Shown: one piece after another, positions 23,535 to 34,075 of the stretch
Position numbering within the stretch: position 1 is the stretch's first letter
Layout: the number at the start of each line of letters is the position of its first letter
Assembly: GCA_027579435.1 (NCBI GenBank)
Contig: JANBPK010001037.1
Location: 62,001-126,000 of the forward strand
Source of the DNA: Candolleomyces eurysporus
Taxonomy: Eukaryota > Basidiomycota > Agaricomycetes > Agaricales > Psathyrellaceae
DNA: 64,000 nucleotides
Direction: 5' to 3'
Translations under genes and position numbers: made by a program
The notes under the pieces: generated by a model
What the model was told of the DNA's origin: nothing
The model's input: the letters and a program-made list of their open reading frames with translations, nothing else
The model's database searches: none

Positions 23535-26070
23535 TCACTCGGGAGCCACAAGAGTATGCGAAGTACCCGACTTCTTCCAATCCACACCCCTCCGCCTCTT
23601 AGAGCTCTTCCACCAATGGTATACAACTGTAAGGTAGGTGGCGATAACGCAACACGCCAGTGAAACGACGATTCCAAAAACGATGAAAGGACTTCCCCTC
23701 TCATGATTATTAGTAGGCACGTGAATATTCATGGAGAAAAGTCCTGCAAACATTCATTCATAGCCATGAGAAAGCGGCCAGCTATATATGCAGGAGAAAC
23801 AGCACTAACCGATTGTTGTCTGGCAACACAGGACGGCGATACTAACTGTCGTCAGGTATACCAATCCCTTGTCTGTATTACCCTTGGAGCGGGCTACGGT
23901 CGTTCGAAGGCTGGACAAATACGATGGATGGGATTGGCTGAGGACACGCTCTATGTGATTTAACGATTGTTGGAGGGTAAGGATGTGATCTAGAAATTGA
24001 TCAGTCAACTGGGGTGCTAAACCTGACGAGCCTAAATACAAATACCTTGCACATCACCCATGTAAATAGCAACTTCTAATTCTTCTCCCTTAGTTCCACC
24101 ATTCCCCAACGATGCCTGTCCTGATTGCTGGAGCAGGCGCTTGCGAAATTGGGAGACAACGTCGGCCTTGGATGTAAGCAACCGTCCGAGCAAAGTAACC
24201 AATTTGCGAGTTTTAGCCATTCGTCGCAAAGTGAGAGTCCTCGGGTTTATCCTAGCCTCTGGTTTCTTCGCCCACAAACGGCTCCAAAAACGAGCAACGG
24301 AACGTCTAGCATGGCGGAACAGTAATCGAAGAGTCGGTCGGGGAGGCTTGAAATGAGGTCTAATGCTTAGACTCCCTTCGAAGGTGTCAGCTCTCTCCAG
24401 CGTGGGTTTCTCCTCTTGGGAGAGTGGAGACTTGGACCTCGCAAGCTCCGCCTCTGAGTCCGCCTTGGTAGTTGACGACGATGTGCTGCTGCTTTGCTCT
24501 TTTTCATTGAGCGTGCTTGCAGCGTCTTCCTCTTCTTCATCAACGTACACCAGCCGGTCGATGTTCATGACTTCCTTCTCAATTTCGGTGAGAACAGGGA
24601 AGAATGCATCGACGATAGAGTCCAAGATGCCGTGTGCTATCCAATCTGGAAAAAGTTTCAGCTTCTGAAGCTTGCAAACTTGTCTAAATCACGAACCAGA
24701 CGACATATTCACGACGTCGTCCAAAAGATTGATGCGACTCCGGACACGATCTGTATGCTCTGAAGGAGAGTGTAAGACGAAGGATTGCCTAGGAGACAGA
24801 AAGAAGCGAACCTGATATGTCACGGTTGTGAAACTACATCAAAGTCAGCTCCAGTATTTTGAAAATATCCACACCAAAGCTACTCACGCAACAAATTCCC
24901 TCGTTGAATACCACCAGATAGACATTGGCCTCACCGATAGGAACTTCGTTATCATGTTCCTGAAGATCCTTGAGAAGTTTAGCCCTCTCTGCCCGACTTT
25001 CAACGGCACGGAACGAGATGAAATAATAGCCTAGTTTCGGGAAGACCTCCAGTTTCTCGCGGGGGTCTTGCTGTAAGATATCTTCTAAAGTAAGAGGGTG
25101 GAGATGCAGCAGCTAAATGAACTGTCAGAACGGGCATGGTGAGAAAGGTAGCTTTGCTTACCTTTCCTAAAGCCTTGAGGTCAGCCCAGGTCGGTGATGC
25201 GACATCCAGGAACCAGGCCTTGGGCATGAGGCGAGATTTCGAAGCCACCAGTGTGCTACTGGACGATGATACTGCGGGAGATTGGCGAGATTTCCCCTTC
25301 TTAGACTTTTTGGATGGATCAAAGGAAGATGGTGGATGAAGCTGTCTGACAAGGCTATCGGGATGATGATGACGACCTGCAGGACGTGACGGATCCAAGG
25401 CATTGTGTGGTCCACGGCTCCTTCCTCGAGGGCGGCGACTTCGTGTTCTCTTGGTGACAGTCTCGAGCTGGCTGAGAACAAGGGACAATGACGTCGTGTT
25501 GAGAACCCGGTCGTCCTTGCCCTCCGGAACCATGAACAAGTCCCGCCCCGGAAGCGCCATGGTCGAAGGCAGGTACAACGCAAAATGCCGCGCGACTTGA
25601 CGAGACTCTTCCAAGGCCTTGAGACGACTGATTCTCGCCACGATATCCCGCTCCGACTGCATCGTTTGGAGACTGGACTGGCTGGCGGATCGTTTACGAC
25701 GGAGACGCCGCCGCATCCGAGCGATTGTGTTGACGGATGACCGGGACGTTGCAGATGAGGAGGATGAGGAAGTGGACGAAGACGACGTCGATACCGACGA
25801 CGCAGAGCTGCCCCTCCTGACACCGCGAGCCCAACGAGAGATGGCCAGCTCTACGACTGCGGTGATTGCGCCGAGGGGCCCACCAAACCTCTCGGACGAC
25901 GAGGACGAAGATCCTGACGAGCTGGTGGTCACAGAACTGGCATCGTCCTTGGGAAAGGGGGGTTCTCCGCGATAGATGTCATCGTCATCGGCGTCTGGTG
26001 GTTGGGCTGGGTTGATGTCCCTGAGCTCGATGTCCGAGGGGTGTGAGAAGCGGGCGTCGGTGGTAGGCAT
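23535..26070 (-). CDS. CorA/Alr-type magnesium transporter
   Basis: Divalent-cation channel of the CorA superfamily, probably plasma or vacuolar membrane (ALR/MNR2 branch). Over 700 residues. The long N-terminal region is Ser-rich and basic, as in fungal ALR proteins. The cytoplasmic core contains LHPLTLEDILQQDPREKLE and FPKLGYYFISFRAVE (25000-25110), which are signature CorA segments. Later exons give the long helix (LLDDVVNMSSDWIAHGILDS) and ILTLQQSLNHIERVLSQSH before the first TM. The pore-loop motif is GLFSMNIHVP, i.e. S-M-N instead of the canonical G-M-N. A second TM (FIVFGIVVSLACCVIATYL) and a basic tail follow. The stop is at 23535-23537. The exon between 23760 and 23815 is split exactly before the motif. 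Confidence 0.85.
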
Positions 26071-26239
26071 GGCTGGGATGAGCTGTGGGCCCTGCTAGAC
26101 GGGCAAACGGCATGCCCCTGGAGGGAGCTAGAGGACCATTGATGAGGTTGAGTTCCATAGGCTGCGTCTCCCTCTCCCTCTCACAAAAGTCCAAAATTAA
26201 CCGTTCTCACGACTTGATTGTCCAATCAAAACACGTCTA

Positions 26240-26690
26240 TATATTCCGTACTATGAAATCGCTGCTTTTATTAGGTCCCTTGGACGACCCTCGTATTGGA
26301 AAATCGTCCATGAGGCCAAAGGCCGCCCCTTTTGCATAAGGTCGAGATTTTTCTCCCCAAGGCCTATCTTCTTCTGTTTCTTCTCAACTGCCTTCTTGAC
26401 CTTCAGCAGCAATTGCTTCGAACCGAACTTTGTGGAGTAACTCGTGTTTCTCGGCTACTAGTAGGCAACCGTCAATATGAATATGTTAGCAGCAACGGAC
26501 TGACTGAAGCCTGGTCTCCATTTCTTCATCCACCAATTCCTTTTACCTTGCTCTCCTCCTTCTCTTGACGTTTGGCTCGAGCCAAGCCGTCTTGTCGAAT
26601 AATACCTTGTCGGTCCTGGTTCACAAGACTCTCGGCACGCTTTACAGCTCTTTCCGTAGTGCACCAAGCGGAACTTTGACTCAGCTGAAG
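26240..26690 (-). pseudogene. RRP36 pseudogene fragment 1 (internal deletion)
   Basis: Clear DNA similarity to the 3' half of the intact RRP36 gene at 39.57-41.0 kb, same orientation, including its 3' flank (gctgctttta-ttaggtc). The minus strand still reads [20 protein letters not shown] and [12 protein letters not shown]. At about 26665 the sequence jumps directly from the 'accgctctttcc' part to the 'gtagtgtaccaagcggaa' part of the parent, so some 550 bp are missing. Frames are broken, so it is not a functional gene. Confidence 0.78.
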
Positions 26691-26718
26691 ATATTTGAAC
26701 CTCCCGCGTAGACTGTGT

Positions 26719-26880
26719 CCTGTTAACGCGACCTTCGCTCTTTCTCGTGTCATCCATCGCCTAGGCGACTCCCTCCACCAGACGATAGACAGTGAGATGA
26801 TCGTTTGCAAATCAATGCGGGATTGTGAGTTGTTCCACCGTTTACGAGAACCTAGGGCGCTTAACCTTATTTGTCCTATG
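26719..26880. repeat. Tail module, copy a
   Basis: First of three related segments (others at 33639-33815 and 37855-37990). They share gtgtcatccat-gc, gcgactccctcca-c-gacgatag and gcgctta-ccttatt. In this copy it directly precedes the start of the small gene at 26948, so it may act as its promoter/5' region. It is the most diverged copy. Confidence 0.65.
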
Positions 26881-26947
26881 ATCTTTAGGAATCTCCACAG
26901 ATCCCGTTTCTCATCTCTTCGATACCGCCTTCCCTCACCGAAAAGCC

Positions 26948-27517
26948 ATGTCATCCCCTGGGGATGACGGCCCCACAAACCAGTCCTTCGACAAAACAAC
27001 ATATTACCAAGGAAGAAGCGAAGGAGGCATCTATAACGGGAGGATTTCTGGAGGAGTCAATACTACGCATCAAAGGTTGGCCTCAAACACTGTCCCAGAG
27101 CGCGTGCTGAGATGCCCCATGATATAATCCAGCGGGCCTACCGTCAATGTTCACGTCAATGGAGAAAGATTCCCTATGAAACTTCTCCGGACGGTTTTAG
27201 CGACCTTTCAATCTTCCGCAAATCGAGATGCTCTTTTCCATCCGTTCCCCCCTGAGAACGGGGAAACAGAAGCGATGGGCGCTACTTCCACGGGCGCTGT
27301 CCACTATAGAATGGAAAATGCTTTATTTCAAGGAGATCTAGACGTGGAAGATGCAGCTGACGGTCCAGAGGACGATATCAGTTGGTCGAGCGACACTTCC
27401 GACAATCGGCAGAGAGCCTCCGACTCTGACTACGAGCTGGCGCGTATTGTCGATTCCCATCTTCAAAAGAGTCTAGGCTTATCTCACGTCGTGGATAGTC
27501 GTCACTCAATAACCTAG
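26948..27517 (+). CDS. Hypothetical protein, about 165 residues, at the left edge of the kinase island
   Basis: Family not recognised. ATG at 26948 opens a Gly/Thr/Asn-rich exon (MSSPGDDGPTNQSF, then YYQGRSEGGIYNGRISGG). This joins over an intron at about 27076-27134 to GPTVNVHVNGERFPMKLLRT. The C-terminal half is acidic (LDVEDAADGPEDDISWSSDT), with a short helix-like end before TAG 27515-27517. No signal peptide or TM is visible. It ends 26 bp before the start of the DUF-kinase gene on the same strand. It could be an upstream exon group of that gene with an undetected splice, but the next start codon fits its family, so I keep them apart. Confidence 0.5.
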
Positions 27518-27543
27518 ACCTGCGGACAATCCAGGTAAAGTCA

Positions 27544-30500
27544 ATGACGAACGCAGAAATTTACACTCGTCGTTTGCTCGGTTGCTGCGACGAGGGCCTT
27601 CCATGCTGGCGCCCCAAAGCGGTGGCCGGGACACAGGGAATAGTTCCAGGCGATGTAGGAACTTTCGATCTCACGAATGGTTTCCAAAAGCTGTTCAACA
27701 TTTGGGACGGAGACTACGTGGGGTGTTGGGAAGCTCCAGCTCTGACCATCCGAACCGACCCAAATCACTTTGATGAAGGCGACCACATTGCCAGCGGCGC
27801 TGCTTTGGAAAATTCGAAAATCGACGACGAGTGAGTTCAAGATTCGTCCCGTTATGTTACATGACTAGACACTGAATATTCGTGCCTCAGATCTTTCACG
27901 TTATTCGAGTTTCATTGTAAGGATGACCAAGGGGCGATCTTAGTTTGCACCACCGCTGCAGATCTAGTCAAGATGGAGGACCCCAGTGCGCTCCGAAGCT
28001 TCCTGATCCAGTACGCGGGAGTCCTCTATCAACAGGCAAGCTCTATCAGGTGCATAACAGACGAACCCCTATACATTATTACTGCTGGTGTCAAGGTTGC
28101 CAGTTGGGGTCTTTCTGGGTATCAAGGGGCGCCGCAAGGCCAGGTCCTGAGACTCGAGAAAAGGTTCTCCGACGATACCAACACCAGTAGAGGAAAGGTC
28201 TTTCATTGGAAGAACGGAGGAACGGGGGAGGCGCGTCATTGGCCAAATCGGTCTGATCAGGCGGGTCAATATGAAGGAAAAAGCCATAGTCTTTTTCTCC
28301 GGGGGTTCAAGCTGGCATTCTCACCTCAATTCCGTGCGCGAATGGATGGCTTGAAGTACGCGGGGGCAGGGAAAGGGTCATTCGGGGATGGGTCCCAAGG
28401 TACCGAAGACAAGTCGAGCGGCACTGGTGGATCTTCTGGTACTAGTGGATCGTCTGGCACTGGTGGATCTTCTGGCACCGGTCCGTCTGGTTCAGGATGT
28501 CCCCCATCCAAACATTGGAATACCTCTTTATCCGACGACTTACAAATCGATGCTTTTCCTATAAACTACAAAGGAGTGCGTTTACCATTGATGAATGTCT
28601 TGTTTTCTGACTGGACCTTTGATTGTAGACGCCCGTACACCCTTGCGATGGTATCACTAATATTTTGCTGGAGATGGTGAGTGCACTACGAAGCTTAACG
28701 AAGTGACCTGAGTTCATGTATTGTGAATGGAACCTAGACGGGTGCTGATTGTGCACTATCACACGACGATGACTGGAGGCACGGCCTGAAGAATTCTTCA
28801 TGGGACAGTAAGCGATATTCTCTGGTATTCAGAGTAAGCATTCCTGAATACGTATGAACCCAGATACTTCTTTCCTTGATATCATCGCTTCGAAAACGAT
28901 CTCTGTTTTCCGAGGTGAGCGCGCCTACATTTTTTCCAAGTTGTTCCGATGCTCTGGTTTAACCGTTTGGTACCTATGCCCAGGCGTAGCTCATCTGCTG
29001 CCCGCCGACACAGATGATGACTTCACAGATGGGCTTGACGTTGTAAACCGAGCAAAAACTCGAGGGCCAGATGCTAAACCCCACCTCCACGAAAGGGACA
29101 GCTACGGTCCCTCGTTGGATGACTCTAGACTCGTGACCGGCCGGGGAATGACGACTGGGGGTGGCGAGAAGACGATAAGTCCACAATCGGACTTGACATT
29201 GGCTATGGCCAGAAGCACGGACAACCTTCGCCAATTGGAATACTCTCGTCGTGCCCAGCCTACGCCTCCTTCCCCACCCCCGGAACCACGAGAGCAACCA
29301 GCAGGCTACCAACCGAGCAATATGCCTGGAGTTGGAATTCCAAAATCGTCTAAACCATCCCGGCCTCCCCGACCGCTCCCAGTTCAACGTTCCCCACGTC
29401 CAACTACTTCTGATTACAGTAATTATGGCACTGGAAGCAGCATTCCCATCTCCCATCCTCAACAATACGCCTCGCAGCGATCGACTGCTTATCTCTCGTC
29501 TTCCACCGGTTCTAATTTCTTGACATCCAATCCCGCGGAACCCTACCCACGTCCTCAATCTGCTGCAGATAGTCCTGCTACCTACCGCACACGTCCCTAT
29601 CAATCACCGACGTACGATCCAACCCCTACTTCCGGCGAATTGGCTCGGTCTCCAAGAGCTGTGTCTCCTAGTCGGTCGTCTGGAATCACTGGTCCTCGGC
29701 CGTTGCGCATTCACAACGACATCCACAGCGGTCCAGAGATGTCATTGTCTTCTCCCCCTTGCACTCCTATTAGCCCCTCAAGTGAGAAACACACCTCTTC
29801 GGAGAAGATACCACTTGTTATCGAGGCATCGTCGTCAGGAACCGATACCGGAACATGCATTCCGACGATAAGTCGACAATCGGAGTTGACACTGCGGCCA
29901 GACTATAATGCCAACCTTGACGATTTAAACAAGGGTGTTCACACCAATATGTCCAGGGATGAGTTGGACCATTTCCTGACGTCGCCGTTGTCGCAAACCG
30001 ACCTTGCCTCTAAACGTTCGATACGGTCAGAAAAACCTGATCAGCCTGTTCCATTGCCTCGACTTGTCATCCCCCAACCCAGACAGGCTCCTCCCCGACC
30101 ACCTGTCGATGCCAACTACCGTGCGAGCACCTTTGCTGACGACCGGAATAAACACCATTGGACTCCCCGACCACTAACTGAGGATGTCTATGAGCGATTG
30201 GAGTACTTCTTCCCAGAACATGACCTTGACAAGCCTGTCATCGAAGCCAATTCAGATGGCAATTCACCAACAAATCGTGAGCCTGTCCGGCCGTTGCCCC
30301 CTACACTCTCAACCACCCCTGCAGCCATGGCATTACGGATTCAACAGGAGCGGGCACGGTTGCGGAACACGAAGAAGAGTATTCGTGCCGTAGCGGAAGA
30401 GCATAAAAGGCGGATTACTGACAGATCGTCGAAAGTCGACATCGCTTATAACGACAATCCGATGCTGCCAAAGCAGAATAAGAAGCTATGGGGAAGCCGG

Positions 30501-31708
30501 CTGGAAGAGGTGGATACAACGCAAATGAAGGGCACCCCGCCGGGCACAATCCCAGAATCCACGTCAGGCGGACCAAGTAAGCGATTGTCGCTCTCTGTCG
30601 AGCTCTTTCTCGGTGTTGATGTTTCTCTGCAGCCTTCGAATGGGTACGGGGTGAGCTGATTGGCAAGGGCACGTACGGACGGGTGTACCTGGCTCTCAAT
30701 GCCACTACCGGAGAGATGATGGCTGTGAAGCAAGTGGAATCGCCCAAAACTCCAAGTGACAATAGTGACGATCGGCAAGCCGCTGTCGTTCAAGCCTTTA
30801 AAATGGAGAGCGAGACGTTGAAGGACCTCGATCACCCTCACATCGTGCAGTATCTCGGATTCGAAGAAACTCCTACTAATTTGAGCATGTATGTTGTTTC
30901 TAGAGCTGCATCTGCATCTGTTGCTAGCGCTCACTTTATCGCAGGTTCTTTGAATATGTCCCTGGCGGCTCCATCGGTAGCTGGCTGTACAAGCACGGCA
31001 AATTCTCAGAAGATGTAACCCGGTCTTTCACCGGCCAGATTCTCAGTGGTTTGGAGTACCTTCACTCCAAAGGGATAATACACCGAGTAAGACAACTGCT
31101 TGTCCCGCCCTCTCTCTCCGCCATGCTTATTGTACATTTCAGGATCTCAAGGCGGATAATATTCTCGTTGAGATGTCGGGAATCTGTAAAATCTCCGATT
31201 TCGGCATATCTAAAAGGACGGACGATACCGATGGAAGCGCATTCACAGCTATGCAAGGCACTATCTTCTGGATGGCGCCCGAAGTCATCAACACGCAGAA
31301 GAAGGGCTATAATTCCAAGATCGATATATGGGGCGTGGGATGTGTCGTGTTCGAGATGTGGGGTGGTCGACGGCCATGGTCTGGACAAGAGATGATTGCT
31401 GTCATGTTCCAGGTGCGGCATTTTACTATTCAATACCTCCGTTGGCGCTCATGACCTGATACACCCCAGTTATATTCGGCCAAATTGCCACCTCCAGTTC
31501 CCGATGATGTGATTCTTTCTGAGCTCGCGGATGACTTCAGGCTGAAATGCTTCGCCATGTTCGTCTTTCCCTCTTTACCTTTGTGGAGAGTTACTCACGT
31601 ATCAATAACGGCAGAAATCCTGATGAGCGTCCCAGTGCTGCAGAACTCAGAAAGCATCGCTACCTTGATTTGCCCCCAGGTTGGGTTTTCCCTGGTTTCC
31701 CAAGTTGA
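27544..31708 (+). CDS. Chimeric MAPKKK: agaricomycete domain of unknown function + BCK1/MEKK-type kinase (copy 1, intact)
   Basis: About 1,250 residues. Residues 1-370 match a domain I associate with agaricomycete proteins: [20 protein letters not shown] at the start, GDVGTF, then [20 protein letters not shown] and [12 protein letters not shown], and the end motif [14 protein letters not shown] before ALSHDDDW. The middle is Pro/Ser-rich with SH3-ligand-like PPRP motifs and the BCK1 linker ([34 protein letters not shown]). The kinase is at 30633-31708: [16 protein letters not shown] (lysine kept), [11 protein letters not shown] (split by an intron), SDFG, WMAPEV, and the C-terminus [20 protein letters not shown] to TGA 31706-31708. 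All catalytic residues are present. The kinase closely fits the cell-wall-integrity MAPKKK BCK1. Why it is joined to the N-terminal domain is unknown. Confidence 0.78.
28424..28500 (+). repeat. Short Ser-Gly-Thr coding minisatellite
   Basis: About five imperfect 15-bp units (ggtggatcttctggc and variants) inside the DUF-kinase gene, encoding a flexible [13 protein letters not shown] linker between the N-terminal domain's two halves. Confidence 0.7.
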
Positions 31709-31944
31709 ATCATCTACATATATTTGTTTTCATATGCCATTCCGCAACCACTTCAATAGCTCTACGTTCACTCTTCCTTCCTCTCAACAGATTCCGCATT
31801 GCATTAATACCTGACATATTTGAATAACCTTGCTTTGTACCCGCATCTCTGTTTCACTGTCTCCATACACGCTCACAGTCACTGCTTCACAATGAACGAT
31901 CGTACCAGCGACATTAGCATGACGTCATACTAAGGGTCCAGTGC

Positions 31945-32890
31945 AATCGTCGCATCGGTCGTCCTTTAACTCCCTCCCATCCTCCAACACACCGTACTGA
32001 TTCAATTGCTGTCTCCGATTTAACACCCTCTGATGGAAATACGGTTCAGGACAGCAAGGAGCGAGCAGTTGCAGCTGTTACGTCCAACGAAAGCCTTTCA
32101 GCGCCACCATCGGCGGTTGGTCGTCCCACCTGGCCAGGAATTAGAGGAAGAATCAATAGGAGCAGCAGCTCTGACTCGTCAAAGCTGCAGAAAGACAAGG
32201 AAACTCACTATGCTGGAAGTACCACAGAACCTATCTCTTGGTCGAACCACATTTGGAGTCAGCTCACCTATGTGGGTCGTTCTCAAGTTGTTGTGGAAGG
32301 CTGTTCCAAAAATTACTAGGATATATGGCTCGGTGACAAAAATGGACCGCTGAGACTGATGGAAGTGTCGGCGACGACGACGAGAGCGACGGGAGAGGAC
32401 TATTCAAGGAACATGATTGACCAAAGCCTTATTGTAAGTAGATACAGTAGATACTATATATACTAAAAGTCTGTGGAGCAAAGAATAGGAGTTAATGAAA
32501 CATATGATGAAATTCTGGAGTGATGAGAGCATCGACATAATGATACTCGACACTCGGTAGGTCAGTCGGTGTTTGAGTTAGGTTGCCCAAAATATCTATC
32601 AATCAGGACAAGCAATGTTCGTCGAGCGATATGTTTTCTTGACCAAGCTCAAAGACTCTCTCCTCGGCAACCCATTTTTAGCGAATATCTTCATCAGTAT
32701 TAAAGGTAAGGCTTGTTCGCCAAAGTTGATTTCTCTGTCTTCTTGCAGAAACCGGGTACTTCCAAACCTCCTCTTTCCTTGCAGGAGGCAGCGTTTCTTC
32801 GTCTGGTCTGATCAAGGTGAAGCATGGGCAGATAAATAGCCTATCGCCTTTATCAGCTCACTACAGGCAAGTGTCTTCCTCGTTACAGTG
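31945..32890 (+). pseudogene. Degraded gene fragment, fungal family ending in a GHYR-like motif
   Basis: One frame from about 31945 to 32398 reads as plausible protein (SWSNHIWSQLTYVGRSQVVV and IWLGDKNGPLRLMEVSATTT) but is broken by TAG at 32317-32319. A second piece (32610-32705) reads FVERYVFLTKLKDSLLGNPF, and a third (32749-32880) reads ETGYFQTSSFLAGGSVSSSG then LSPLSAHYR. The last part resembles the F-[HQ]-x-S-S-F-L-A-G-G ... G-H-Y-R segment of an uncharacterised fungal family. The splice phases between pieces one and two do not match. I read it as a decayed gene lacking its 3' end; a working gene with unusual introns is less likely. Confidence 0.45.
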
Positions 32891-32939
32891 TAATTGCCTT
32901 TTGACAAATGTGAGCAGAACCAAGGTGAAATAAAGTCTA

Positions 32940-33600
32940 ACCTACATTTCTCCATCCACCGATCCCCTCTACCTATGTCTTCTCCTTCTCTTGACTTTTA
33001 GCTCGAGCCAAGGGGTCTCGTCAATCCTTCGAGTTGTTCACAAGACTCTCGGCATACTTCACCACTCTTTCCAATCCTTCTACCTCCGCTTCTCTCCCTT
33101 CGAGTTGGTCCAGGGGTGACGAGAGAAGGTTGTGAGCCCGCTTCAGATGATCTCGGAGCATCTGCAACTCTGTCGTATGGGCATCGTCTAAGGAATCGTA
33201 GGAGTTTTGGAGAATCTCTGACTCCTATCATAGGGAGAAAATGAGAGTCCCCTGCTACCTATATAACTCTCAGAAATGCGTGACCGACAGTAGAGTCTGG
33301 CTGAAGTATACAATCTTCAGCACTTCCACCACTATTCATTCGCAATTGACCGGGTTCTTCGATGATGGGTCTGTGTAAATGTCAGAACTGATGTCGCGTT
33401 ATAGCGGATGTGAGTCACAACGCGACATTTTTATTGCTTTGCTTGTTTTTTGTTCCTTTGATGCCCGTTTTACCTGCTTGCTCACTGCTTATGCTCAGCA
33501 TCACTTTCCGAATCACTGTTGCTGTGTTAATCAGAGTCTTCCTCGAACTCTATTGCGACTTTGTGAGTGGTGTACCAAGCGGAAGGCTCCTCAGGTTGAC
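32940..33600 (-). pseudogene. RRP36 pseudogene fragment 2
   Basis: Continuous but diverged DNA similarity to 39.86-40.57 kb of intact RRP36, in the same order and orientation. It covers the coiled-coil (cttctacctccgcttctctccc), the short intron and the acidic N-terminal part (tccgaatcactgttgctgt). Several indels and stops destroy the frame. The terminal exon ([12 protein letters not shown]) is missing. Confidence 0.78.
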
Positions 33601-33638
33601 TCGGTTGGAGATGTTGGAACCTCCCACGCAGACCGTGT

Positions 33639-33815
33639 ACCGTTGGTACGTTCGCTCGTTCTTGTGTCGTCTATTGCCTATGCGACTCCCTCCAGCGGAC
33701 GATAGATCGTCAGATGATTGCTTGCAAAATCGATGGGGATTATGAAGTGCTTTGCCGTTCATATGAAGCCAGTATGTGACTATTGGGCGCTTAAGCTTAT
33801 TCTATATATGGGGTA
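33639..33815. repeat. Tail module, copy b
   Basis: Related to copies a and c. It contains ttgtgtcgtctattgcctat, gcgactccctccagcggacg and the end gcgcttaagcttattctata followed by tatggggtag. It leads directly into the truncated kinase unit 2. The shared tctatatatgggg could act as a TATA element in copies b and c. Confidence 0.68.
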
Positions 33816-33829
33816 GGACTACTTCGAAA

Positions 33830-34075
33830 CCGCGACCTGCCCAGGAAGCTGATTACGCCGAGGTGCTCGGATGGTCCCCCCTTGTCCCCAACTCTAATGG
33901 CATCCCCGACCATGGCTTCCACCTCTGGGCCTTCTCGTGCGTCTGCGAAGGCAAGCCGGCTGGAAGAGGTGGATACAACGCAGATTACGCCAAGGTGCTC
34001 GGATGCTCCCCCCTTGTCCCAGATCCTAATGGCATCCCCGACCATAGCTTCCAGCTCTGGGCTTTCTCGTGTGCG
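33830..34075 (+). repeat. Two tandem copies of a ~115-bp linker repeat
   Basis: Units of about 115 bp, each with gattacgcc-aggtgctcgg, then tccccccttgtccc and atggcatccccgaccat. In the coding frame they give [24 protein letters not shown] text. The same unit recurs at 35740-35870, and pieces are found at 35272-35330, 38010-38070 and, diverged, just downstream of kinase copies 3 and 4 (about 37585 and 39345). Confidence 0.65.

Noticed and set aside
25600..25990. Long plus-strand open frame opposite the CorA gene exon 1
   Set aside because: It is the shadow of the Ser/Asp-rich N-terminal exon on the minus strand; no independent family signal.
28424..28500. CRISPR-like or regulatory repeat
   Set aside because: Units are contiguous without spacers and lie in frame inside a coding exon; a simple coding minisatellite in a eukaryote.
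32998..33231. Minus-strand 77-codon frame as a separate gene
   Set aside because: Falls inside the decayed RRP36 copy and is not in the parental frame.
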